From the NCBI GenBank assembly GCA_965221215.1, contig OZ244872.1, positions 3,224,001-3,288,000 on the forward strand: 64,000 nt of DNA, in the 5' to 3' direction. Made by a program: the position numbers and the translations under genes. Shown in pieces: positions 24,450 to 32,557 of this stretch; the first letter of the stretch is position 1, and every line of letters starts with the position of its first letter. The DNA is from Aldehydirespirator sp965221215 (lineage in GTDB: Bacteria > Actinomycetota > Acidimicrobiia > Acidimicrobiales > Aldehydirespiratoraceae). The notes below the pieces were generated by a model. It ran no database searches. It was not told where the DNA came from and saw nothing but the letters and a program-made list of their open reading frames with translations.

Positions 24450-26039
24450 CTATATGAGATCTAGGACGGTTGGGGCCTTGGTGTGGCGGAGTTGGGGTTT
24501 GTTGACTTTGTGGGTGGCTCCTTTGGGGAGCTCGTCAAGGATTTCCAGGTAGCGGGGCTGGCAGAAGTCTGGGAGGGTGGCTCGGCAGTGGCGCTGGAGG
24601 GCGGCCGGGTCGATGGTGTGGCCCGGTTCGGGCACCACCACCAGCTTGACATCCTCCTCCCCCAGTTCTGAGGGCACTCCCACCGCCGCGCACTCGGCCA
24701 CCGACTCGTGCTCGCAGACCGCCCGCTCCACCTCGGTGGACGAGATCATCTCGCCCCGGCGGCGGATGGCGTCGGCGGCCCGGCCCACCCAGCGGATGTA
24801 GCCGTCGGCCTCGATGGTGGCCAGATCGCCGGTGTGGAACCAGCCGTTGCGGAACGCAGTTTGGGTGACCTCAGGCTGGCGGTGGTAGCCGATCATCATC
24901 ACCCCCGGCACGCGGGGCCGCACCACCAGCTCACCGACCGTGCCGGGCGGCACCTCGTTGTCGTCGGCGTCCACTACCAGCACCTCGTACTGGGGGACCG
25001 GCCGGCCCGAGGCCCGGTAGCGCATGGGGTCGTCGGGACTGGTGGTGGAGAAATGGCCGGTCTCGGTCATGGCGAACCCGGTCACCAGCCTCAGCCCGAA
25101 GCGCTCCTCGAACGCGGCCCGCCGGTCCATGGGGATGCCGGCCGCGCCGTGCATCATGCGCACGTTGTGGTCGCGGTCGGCCGGGCTCCGCTCTTGGCGC
25201 AGCAGGATCGACGACACCGCCCCCACCACGCCCACCTCGGTGGCGCCCGCGGCGCGCACCTGGTCCCAGAACGTGGCGGCCGAGAAGCGCGACACCAGCG
25301 CGGCCCGACCGTCGAGCACCAGCGCGGTGCCCAGCGTCGAGAACCGGGCGTTGACGTGGTAGAGGGGCAGCGCCGAGAACATCACGTCGTCGGCGGTGAG
25401 CCCCCACTGCTCGATCTTGATGCGGGCCTGCTCTATACCGAAGGCCTGGGGCAGCACCGCGCCCTTGGCCGGTCCGGTGGTGCCCGAGGTGTAGATGATG
25501 TTCATCGGGTCGGCGGGATCCGGCGGATTGAACGGCGGCGGACGGTCGCCCGACGCCCGAAGCTCGTCGTAGCCGACGACGTTGACCGCCACCGAGTCGA
25601 AGGCACCGTGAACGGCCCACGAGTCATCCGCGGAACCGCGCCCGACCACCATCTCCACACCCGGCGCCAACGGCAATTGCTCGGCGACCCGGTCCGTGAG
25701 CGAGCGGTCGACGATCAGCATGGCTGCGCCCGAGTGGTCCAATACATGGGCCAGCTGCCGGCCCCGCAAGCCCGCGTTGACCGGGCACTCCACCGCCCCG
25801 AGTCGCAGCAGAGCCAGCATGGTGACCACCGCCTCCGGATGGTTGGGCGACATGTGGCCCACCACCTGCCCTGCCCCCACCCCGGCTGCGGCCAGCCCGC
25901 CGGCCAGGCCCTCGGCGGCCTCGATCAGCTCAGCCCAGGTCCACAGACTGCCGTCGAAGTCGAGCACTGCCCGTTCCGGGTGCTCAGCGACCCGCGCCAA
26001 GCACAGCGACCACAGATCCCCGCAACCGATACCGGTCAC
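24450..26039 (-). CDS. Acyl-CoA synthetase / AMP-dependent ligase
   Basis: A 529-residue adenylate-forming enzyme. The P-loop is YTSGTTGPAKGAVLP (about residue 180), the A5 region MTETGHF, the A7 motif WFHTGD and the C-terminal catalytic Lys in THKVNKPQLR. It would activate a carboxylic acid to its CoA thioester. The GTG at 26039 overlaps the preceding stop (GTGA), placing the A1 region at the right distance. It is the last gene of the eight-gene operon starting at 35105. In that context I infer that it activates the carboxylation product of the Hyu/Acx-like enzyme. Confidence 0.88.
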   Translation of the reverse strand: MTGIGCGDLWSLCLARVAEHPERAVLDFDGSLWTWAELIEAAEGLAGGLAAAGVGAGQVVGHMSPNHPEAVVTMLALLRLGAVECPVNAGLRGRQLAHVLDHSGAAMLIVDRSLTDRVAEQLPLAPGVEMVVGRGSADDSWAVHGAFDSVAVNVVGYDELRASGDRPPPFNPPDPADPMNIIYTSGTTGPAKGAVLPQAFGIEQARIKIEQWGLTADDVMFSALPLYHVNARFSTLGTALVLDGRAALVSRFSAATFWDQVRAAGATEVGVVGAVSSILLRQERSPADRDHNVRMMHGAAGIPMDRRAAFEERFGLRLVTGFAMTETGHFSTTSPDDPMRYRASGRPVPQYEVLVVDADDNEVPPGTVGELVVRPRVPGVMMIGYHRQPEVTQTAFRNGWFHTGDLATIEADGYIRWVGRAADAIRRRGEMISSTEVERAVCEHESVAECAAVGVPSELGEEDVKLVVVPEPGHTIDPAALQRHCRATLPDFCQPRYLEILDELPKGATHKVNKPQLRHTKAPTVLDLI

Positions 26040-26446
26040 GGCGCCACCCGGAACATGGGGAGTGACACCCCCTCGGTGCGGTCCTCGAACACCACCTCGA
26101 CCCGGTCGCCGATGGACAGGCGGTCCATGTCGGGCTCGACGATGTTCGCCAGCATCCGCGGGCCCTCGTCCAGCTCGACGACGACCACGACATAGGGCAC
26201 ATCCTCGGCCCAGGTGTCGTCGTAGAAGGGCACATGGACCTCGGTGAATGTCCAGACCGTTCCGCGGCCGCTCATCGTCTGCCACGACAGCTTTTCGCTC
26301 CAGCAGTTGGGGCAGAGATCTCGGGGCGGGAAGAACCTCAGCCCGCAGGCGTCGCAGCGCGGCAGCTTCAGCTCGCGGCGGGCTGCCGCCTCCCAGTACG
26401 GCGCGGCGGATCTATCGCGAAGGTCGGGGCGGGGCTTGCCGGTCAT
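26036..26446 (-). CDS. Zn-ribbon/OB-fold (DUF35) partner protein
   Basis: A 136-residue protein. The rubredoxin-like zinc ribbon is CDACGLRFFPPRDLCPNC, followed by an OB-fold containing GTVWTFTEVHVPFYDDTW and EGVSLPMFRV. DUF35 proteins partner thiolase-fold enzymes, for example archaeal acetoacetyl-CoA thiolase/HMG-CoA synthase complexes and the Ltp2-ChsH2 aldolase of steroid side chains. It lies directly after the thiolase-fold gene. The start at 26446 shares an MTGKP leader with a second ATG at 26493, a short tandem duplication. Confidence 0.88.
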   Translation of the reverse strand: MTGKPRPDLRDRSAAPYWEAAARRELKLPRCDACGLRFFPPRDLCPNCWSEKLSWQTMSGRGTVWTFTEVHVPFYDDTWAEDVPYVVVVVELDEGPRMLANIVEPDMDRLSIGDRVEVVFEDRTEGVSLPMFRVAP

Positions 26447-26489
26447 TGGCGCGCTGCGAGGTCGCTCGGGTTCGGGACGGGTTTGCCGG

Positions 26490-27650
26490 TCATGGGCCCC
26501 GGCCCAGCACCATGGTCGAGAACGTGGAGAAGACCCCGCCGTTGCCGTGGACCACCACCACCTCGGCGCCGTCCACCTGGCGGCGGCCGGCAGTCCCCTG
26601 CAGCTGCCGCACCGCGTCGAGCAGGTGGAAGACCCCGCCGGCGTGGCCGTGCGACAGCATCCCGCCGTGCAGGTTGACCGGACAGGCCGAGCCCAGCGCC
26701 AGGGCACCCGACTCGGCGTAGGGACCGCCCTCGCCCTCGCCGCACAGGCCCAGCGCCTCCACCCCGGCCACCACGCTGAAGGTGCAGGCGTCGTGGATGT
26801 ACACCGCGTCGGCCGCGGTTGCGTTCAGCCCGCACCGCTCGAAGGCCCGGGCCGCGGCTATTGGTCCGCCCAGCTCCCCCAAGTCGGGGGCCACAGACGC
26901 AATGTGGTGGGTGGTCGCCGCGCCGTATCCCAGCACCCGGGCGTAGGGCACGCCCAGGCTGCGGGCCCGCTCGACCGAGGTCGCCACGAAGGCCCCGCCC
27001 GCATCGGAGATCAGCGAGCAGTCGAGCCGGCGCAGCGGCGACGAGATCATGGGCGAGGCCTGATGGTCGTCCAGGGTGATTGGCTCGCGCTTGTGGGCGT
27101 TGTCGTTGAGCGAGGCGTGGCGCCGGGAGGCCACCGCCACCGCCCCCAACTGCTCGCTGGTGGTGCCGTAGAGGTGCATATGGCGCTGGGCGAACAGGGC
27201 GTAGCCGCTGATCATGGCGATCTGGCCGTAGGGGGCCTCGAAGTCCTCGCCGCCGGTGAGGGTGCCCGGTGCCCGGCCCCGACCGGAGCGGCGGATTGAG
27301 ATGCCGTTCTCGCCGTAGGTGCACAGCGCCGCGGTGCACATGCCGGCGTCGATGGCGGCGGCGACGCTGAGCAGGGCGGCGTGGTGGGTGCCGGGGCCGC
27401 CCACGTCGGTGACCACGGCCAGCTCGGGCCGCAGCCCAAGATGCTCGGCCACCCGGGCGGCGTGCAGCATCATCGCCTGCGAGTAGCCCGAGAACGAGAA
27501 CACTCCGTCGATGTCGTCTTTGGATAGACCCGCGGCGGCAACGGCGGCCACCGCGGCCTCGGCCTGCAAGCTGATGGCGCTGCGGCCGGGCAGCTTGCCG
27601 ATGGCCGTCTCGCCCACTCCGACGATGGCGATGCGGTCGAGCACGCTCAC
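26490..27650 (-). CDS. Thiolase-fold protein (lipid-transfer/SCP-x type; thiolase or aldolase)
   Basis: A 386-residue protein starting at a GTG that overlaps the preceding stop (GTGA). The N-terminal VLDRIAIVGVGETAIGKLPG and C-terminal GMLSHGHAGG are signatures of the SCP-x/lipid-transfer branch. At the place of the usual nucleophilic Cys, GGPGTHHAALLS has none. In the related Ltp2 such proteins are retro-aldolases with a DUF35 partner, so C-C cleavage by aldol rather than thiolytic chemistry is possible. That choice is inference; the fold assignment is firm. Confidence 0.82.
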   Translation of the reverse strand: MSVLDRIAIVGVGETAIGKLPGRSAISLQAEAAVAAVAAAGLSKDDIDGVFSFSGYSQAMMLHAARVAEHLGLRPELAVVTDVGGPGTHHAALLSVAAAIDAGMCTAALCTYGENGISIRRSGRGRAPGTLTGGEDFEAPYGQIAMISGYALFAQRHMHLYGTTSEQLGAVAVASRRHASLNDNAHKREPITLDDHQASPMISSPLRRLDCSLISDAGGAFVATSVERARSLGVPYARVLGYGAATTHHIASVAPDLGELGGPIAAARAFERCGLNATAADAVYIHDACTFSVVAGVEALGLCGEGEGGPYAESGALALGSACPVNLHGGMLSHGHAGGVFHLLDAVRQLQGTAGRRQVDGAEVVVVHGNGGVFSTFSTMVLGRGP

Positions 27651-29437
27651 CGCGACCGCTCCCACAGCAGGCTGTCGGAGCCGTCGCGCTTTGCTGTCCA
27701 GCCCGCGGGAATGGCATGGACTGCGCCCGAGATGTTGATCAGCGCGGGCCCCACAATGTCACCGCCGGGAACGGAGCTGGTCCCAACGGGCTCCGACGGC
27801 TGCCAGGCCGACATCACATCGACCCGGACAACGGGATCGGTGGGGTCATTGTCGGTGCCGACAACCATGGGTTGGCTCTTCCCCGACTGGCGGCGGAGGC
27901 TCACCTCGAACCGGGCCTCAGCCGTTTGCAGGCGCTCGGCCTCGAGGTCGAGACAGGCCCGCGCCATCAGCCGATCCACGGCTTCGGCGGCGTCCTCACC
28001 GGGCTCTACCGCGGATTCGTAGCGCTGTTCCACCGGGGCCTCGGCCACACCACGGGCGCTGAACACGCTGCCGGCCGCAAACGACCGGACCCGGCCGATC
28101 CCTGCCCGTTCCGCCACCGGGCCGGCGTGCAGGCCTCCGGCGCCGCCGAAGGCATACAGGGTGGCGTGGGCCGGATCAACGCCCGCCGCTGTCAGCATCT
28201 CCTCGATGGCCTCGGCCGCCTTGGCGTGGGCTGCGGCATGCACCAGACGTGCCGCAGCAACAGGGTCGCCGCCGGCCACCGGCGCCAGCGCGGCGGTGGC
28301 CAGCTCGGCATCCAGCACTATGTCGCCGGGCAGTTCCTCGCCGTGGGCCAGCAGCCCCAGCACCACGTCGGCGTCGGTGAGGGTCGGCTCGGTGCCGCCC
28401 CTGCCGAACGCGGCCGGTCCCGGCACCGCCCCGGCGCTGGCCGGACCCACCGTCACCGTCCCTGCCGAGTCGACCGATGCAATGGACGATCCTCCCAGCC
28501 CGACCGACACAATGCCGGGAACGGGAAGCCGCACCGGCACGCCCCGGATCTCGGGCGTGTCGTCCACCCGGTAGGAACCGTCGCGCACCAGCCCGAGGTC
28601 GAGGGTGGTGCCGCCCATGTCGAAGCCGACCACCACCTCGTCGCCGTGGCGGCGAGCCTCGGTCGCAGCCAGGCCCAGGCCGGCGGCGGGGCCCGAGCTG
28701 TAGGTGCTGATGGCGGTGGTGCGGGGCATACGGCTGAACGTGCCGTCGGAGCGGGCCGCCAGCAGCGGCACGGGCAGGCCGGCTTGGCCGAGGATGCCCT
28801 CGGTGCGGTACAGCAGCTTGGCCATGGGCCGGCTCAGGTAGGCGTTGAGGACGGCAGTGTTGGTGCGCAGCCCGTCGTCGGCCACATCTGCCGTCTCCCA
28901 TCCCAGCGTGAGCGGCATCGAGCGCAGGTAGTGGACGGGGTAGCGGTCCCTCACCAGCTCCCGCAGCTCCAGCTCGCCATCGCGGCGCGAGGCGCGCAGG
29001 CTCACCACCGTCTGGCGCACGCCCCGCTGCACCAAGTCGCGGCAGAGGGCCAGCACGGCCTCCATGGGTGCGCCCTCTTCCACGCCGACTACATCGTCGG
29101 CCCGCACGAACACCCCCAGCGCCGAGGCCGGCTCACTGGTTCCGTACAGCGACTCCTCGGTGCCGGCTTCCACCATCAGTCCCACCGGGTCGCCGGTTCC
29201 CGTGACCACCGCATTGGTGCCGATGGTGGTGGCCAGCCGGAACAGGCTGATTTCCTCCAGGAAGTGCTCCAGCGTCAGGTCGAAGGCGTCGGCCCCCTCG
29301 GCCAGACATGCCATCACCGAGCGGGTCAGGTCGAAGTGGGTGGTAGGGACCTTGGCCACCACCGTCCGCTCGCCGTCGGAGAAGTACCCGTCGGTGAAGG
29401 TTCCGCCCATGTCGACGCCCACCGAGTAGCTCACCAT
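27647..29437 (-). CDS. HyuA-family subunit (short form)
   Basis: A 596-residue ASKHA-fold hydantoinase/oxoprolinase-A protein, shorter than the roughly 700-residue norm. It starts VSYSVGVDMGGTFTDGYFSD (part: GVDMGGTFTDG), with a second phosphate motif FDMGGTTLDLGL and GLGGSSIASVD and FGGAGGLHAG further on. These sites bind ATP in acetone and acetophenone carboxylases and N-methylhydantoinases. It is the second HyuA-like gene of the operon and lacks its own HyuB partner. It may form a heteromer with the longer HyuA, as acetophenone carboxylase has two such subunits. Confidence 0.85.
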   Translation of the reverse strand: MVSYSVGVDMGGTFTDGYFSDGERTVVAKVPTTHFDLTRSVMACLAEGADAFDLTLEHFLEEISLFRLATTIGTNAVVTGTGDPVGLMVEAGTEESLYGTSEPASALGVFVRADDVVGVEEGAPMEAVLALCRDLVQRGVRQTVVSLRASRRDGELELRELVRDRYPVHYLRSMPLTLGWETADVADDGLRTNTAVLNAYLSRPMAKLLYRTEGILGQAGLPVPLLAARSDGTFSRMPRTTAISTYSSGPAAGLGLAATEARRHGDEVVVGFDMGGTTLDLGLVRDGSYRVDDTPEIRGVPVRLPVPGIVSVGLGGSSIASVDSAGTVTVGPASAGAVPGPAAFGRGGTEPTLTDADVVLGLLAHGEELPGDIVLDAELATAALAPVAGGDPVAAARLVHAAAHAKAAEAIEEMLTAAGVDPAHATLYAFGGAGGLHAGPVAERAGIGRVRSFAAGSVFSARGVAEAPVEQRYESAVEPGEDAAEAVDRLMARACLDLEAERLQTAEARFEVSLRRQSGKSQPMVVGTDNDPTDPVVRVDVMSAWQPSEPVGTSSVPGGDIVGPALINISGAVHAIPAGWTAKRDGSDSLLWERSR

Positions 29438-30243
29438 GAGCCTCCCAGCAGTCTGGCCGCGAGCCTCACCACATCTGGGCCGGTGTCGGCGCTGAGGGGG
29501 CCGGTCACGACTGTGTCCGCTGAGGCCAAGTGGCTGATGCAGTCGGTAGCGGACTGCGGCGAGGCGAGGGCGGTTGCGGGCAGGAAGGCGAGACCCTCGG
29601 AGCAGTGGTCGGGGCCGACCCATTGCCGGTACGCGAGCCGGGCCGCAGTATTGGCGGCCGAATGGGTCGCCACCAGGAGCACACCGATCCGCAGATGGGC
29701 GGCTGACCGCACGATGGGCCGATGCGCTTCGACTATCAGGTCCACGCCGTCGTGTTCGGGATCATCCGCGGAGCTCTCGAGCACGGCTATCCGCTCGACG
29801 CCCCGCTCGGCCAGCTCGCGCAGCCGGTCACAGACCAAGTCCGAAGCGGCATCGACCGCGTCCTCGATCGCCGCGCCCGATCCGGCCCGGATGCTCCATG
29901 TCAGCGGACCTGAGACCAGCCCCATCACCCCGGGCGCGCCGGGCACTAGGGCGAGTGCGGCCGCGACCGCATCCCCGTCGAAGTCGGCACCAGCCTTGGG
30001 CTCATCCGACCCGAGACTCTCCAGATTCTGCTGAGTGCCTGCCTGCTCGGTCTCTAGACCCAGCTCGGAGCGCAGGGCCGCGTCCTCGGCTTCCGGCGAC
30101 CAGGGGGCGCAACAGTGGGCGAGTCCCAGCGACCTTGTTCCCTCGTCGATACAGCGGACCTGACCGTCGAGATCCTCGGGCCAGGCCCGGCCCAGTGCCG
30201 CCGCGCACACCGCACCCGGCACCAACGCCGCCAACCGGCTCAC
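29431..30243 (-). CDS. UroD/MetE-like TIM-barrel protein (tentative)
   Basis: A 270-residue protein. The stretch GVMGLVSGPLTWSIRAGSG, followed by a DAASDLVCDRLRELAERGVE helix and ERIAVLESS, resembles the strand-helix-strand of uroporphyrinogen decarboxylase and corrinoid methyltransferase barrels. C-terminal THSAANTA and TGPLSADTGPD could be further barrel loops. No catalytic residue can be named with certainty. It lies within the operon between HyuB and the short HyuA, overlapping the latter's start, so a role with the carboxylase, perhaps in substrate or methyl-group handling, is inferred. Confidence 0.45.
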   Translation of the reverse strand: MSRLAALVPGAVCAAALGRAWPEDLDGQVRCIDEGTRSLGLAHCCAPWSPEAEDAALRSELGLETEQAGTQQNLESLGSDEPKAGADFDGDAVAAALALVPGAPGVMGLVSGPLTWSIRAGSGAAIEDAVDAASDLVCDRLRELAERGVERIAVLESSADDPEHDGVDLIVEAHRPIVRSAAHLRIGVLLVATHSAANTAARLAYRQWVGPDHCSEGLAFLPATALASPQSATDCISHLASADTVVTGPLSADTGPDVVRLAARLLGGSW

Positions 30244-30315
30244 CGCCTCGCCTCCGGTCGGGGGTGGGCACTCGCCAGGTCCGCCGAACCTGTTTCTGTC
30301 GGCATGGCAGTCAGG

Positions 30316-32496
30316 TCATCGGTGCCATGCGCCGCTGTCGGCGGCAGGCTCGGTCGGGTACTCGCGGTCGTCGATCTTCTGCACCGGGGCGGGGAACTCG
30401 CCGTAGTGGCGCAGCGCTTCGGTCGGCGGGCTGCGCTGTGACCATTCGGCCACAAACTCGGCGTAGGGCCGGCCCTGGCGTTTGCGCTCGGCTCGGATCT
30501 CGGCCCGGCGGGCCTCGGTGGCCTCGGCGTCCACCCGGCTGCCGCCCGCGGCCAGCACCACGCCGTAGAGCCGGGCCGCCAGCTTGGGCGAGGTGATCCC
30601 GTCGGCCACGTCGGCCAGCACCGCATCGGGGTCCCGCTCCAGCACGTCGCCGTAGCCGCCGCCGCAGCCCCGGGCCAGCACCACCACGTCGCCGTCGCGC
30701 ACCGTCTCGCCCTCGGAGTTGGTGTGCCCGAAGGCGTAGTCGCCCGATATGCGGCGCCGGTCGGCCAGCTCCCGCACGCTCATGGGCAGGTCGCCCGCAC
30801 CGGCCGCCATGAGCTCTTTGGCGTTGGAGCCCCGGATGATGATGCGGGGCTGGGCCGCCCCCGAGTAGCCGCCGAACAGCCCGTAGTTCTTGGTGAACCG
30901 GCTGCCGGTGCCCACCGAATTGCTGCGCAGCTCGGGCGTGCCGTGGATCACGAAGCAGTCGGTGAGGCCAACCCCGCCCCGGTGGCGGCCCAGCCCGCAC
31001 ACATCGCGGTCGAAGCGGTTGCGGAACAGGTACACCCACGGGAACTTGCGCTCCTGCTCCTCGGGGCCGGGGCAGTCCACCACCATGGCCCAGAAGAATC
31101 CGGCGCTGTGCTCGCCGTCGAGGTCGAAGCGGGCCCCCTGGCCGGTGGCGTTGCCGTTGGCGGGGCCGCCCGCGATCTGGTTGCCATATTGGCCGGCGCC
31201 GCCGAACTGGATCAGCAGCAGGTTCTCGGCGAAGGGCGCAGTCACCCCGGCACGGTGCTCACTGTCGTGCAGCATCCTCATGGCGGCCAGCAGCAGGCCC
31301 TGCACCACCACCCGGCCGGTGTGGCTGCCCGATCCGGTGCCGGAGTCGCGGCTGGGGGCGTTGACGATGCTGGGCGGGGCGGTGAGCTTGATCGGGTCGA
31401 ACAGGCCGATCGACCAGCGCAGCCCCCGGAACACGGTCGGGAACAGCGCCGCGGCCGAAGCGGCCCGGGCCAGGTGCCAGCGCAAGTGGAACGGACCGAT
31501 GCGGGGCTCGGGCGAGGCGCCGGCCAGGTCGATGACCAGCTCGTCGCCCCGCTTGTGGAGCTCCACCGGCAGGCGGATGAGCCCGTCGTCGATGCCGATG
31601 GTGTCGAGGAACACCACCGACCGGTAGACGCCGTCGTTGAAGCCGGCGATGCGGCGGCGGGCCAGGGCGGCCGAGGCCTTGATCGACTGGCGCAGCCCGG
31701 CGGCCACGAAGGCCGCGCCCCGGCGCTCCACCTCTCGCAGCAGCTGCTGGCGCAGCCGCACGCACACCGCCAGGCGGGCCTTCATGTCGAGCGAGTTCTG
31801 GCGGGGGGTGCGCACCGAGTTCAACAGGAACTCGAGGTGGTCGGTGTGGAACCGGAAATCAGTGCCCACCCTCAGCGGGGTGATGTGCAGGCCCTCCTCG
31901 TAGCGGGTGCCGATCTCGGGCGACCAGCCGCCCGGCGAGCGCGAGCCGGTCTCGCCCTGATGCCCGCCGCAGGCCACCCAGGCCAGCAGCTCGCCGCCGG
32001 AGAACACCGGCATCATCAAGAAGTGGTCGTAGGTGTGCACTCCGCCCGCGTCGGGGTCGTTGAAGAAGAAGATGTCGCCGTCGGCCAGTCCCACGGTGGG
32101 GTCGTCGACGTAGTGCTTGAGCACGTACTTGACCGGGCCGTAGTGCAGCAGGGCGTGGAGGATCACGCCGGTGGACATGCCGGCCAGGTCGCCCTTGGCG
32201 GTGAAGATGCCCACGCCGAGGTCGCCGGCCTGCAGCATCTCGGCCATGCTGAGGTACTTGCAGACGTCGCGGCCGTCGTCGATGATCGAGTCAAGCTTGT
32301 GCAGGAAAATCTCCAAGTCGACGGGGTCGAGGCGGCCCTCGGCGGCCAGCTCCAGCTCGGTGGGCTCCTCCAGCACCTCGCGGTGCAGCACCTCGGGGTC
32401 GAGTCCGGGGCCGGGCTTCATGAGCGGCCGCCCGAAGCGGGCGACGCGCTCGTCCAAGGCCATGCCGGCCACATCCAGCGTCCGGGCGGCGGTCAC
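30316..32496 (-). CDS. HyuB-family subunit (acetone-carboxylase alpha-like)
   Basis: A 726-residue hydantoinase-B/oxoprolinase family protein. The motif FFFNDPDAGGVHTYDHF (about residue 170) contains the His/Asp positions that bind the metal in acetone carboxylase alpha, and CGGHQGETG and RGGVGLTDCF are further family blocks. The N-terminal 130 residues resemble the acetone-carboxylase branch rather than 5-oxoprolinases. It is expected to carry the ligase/carboxylase active site, working with HyuA, which activates the substrate or bicarbonate with ATP. The substrate is unknown. Confidence 0.88.
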   Translation of the reverse strand: MTAARTLDVAGMALDERVARFGRPLMKPGPGLDPEVLHREVLEEPTELELAAEGRLDPVDLEIFLHKLDSIIDDGRDVCKYLSMAEMLQAGDLGVGIFTAKGDLAGMSTGVILHALLHYGPVKYVLKHYVDDPTVGLADGDIFFFNDPDAGGVHTYDHFLMMPVFSGGELLAWVACGGHQGETGSRSPGGWSPEIGTRYEEGLHITPLRVGTDFRFHTDHLEFLLNSVRTPRQNSLDMKARLAVCVRLRQQLLREVERRGAAFVAAGLRQSIKASAALARRRIAGFNDGVYRSVVFLDTIGIDDGLIRLPVELHKRGDELVIDLAGASPEPRIGPFHLRWHLARAASAAALFPTVFRGLRWSIGLFDPIKLTAPPSIVNAPSRDSGTGSGSHTGRVVVQGLLLAAMRMLHDSEHRAGVTAPFAENLLLIQFGGAGQYGNQIAGGPANGNATGQGARFDLDGEHSAGFFWAMVVDCPGPEEQERKFPWVYLFRNRFDRDVCGLGRHRGGVGLTDCFVIHGTPELRSNSVGTGSRFTKNYGLFGGYSGAAQPRIIIRGSNAKELMAAGAGDLPMSVRELADRRRISGDYAFGHTNSEGETVRDGDVVVLARGCGGGYGDVLERDPDAVLADVADGITSPKLAARLYGVVLAAGGSRVDAEATEARRAEIRAERKRQGRPYAEFVAEWSQRSPPTEALRHYGEFPAPVQKIDDREYPTEPAADSGAWHR

Positions 32497-32557
32497 ATCG
32501 CGGCCTCGGTGGTGAGCCGGCTTGGCGTTCGCCCCACGCGCCGGTCCTGTCCAGCGG

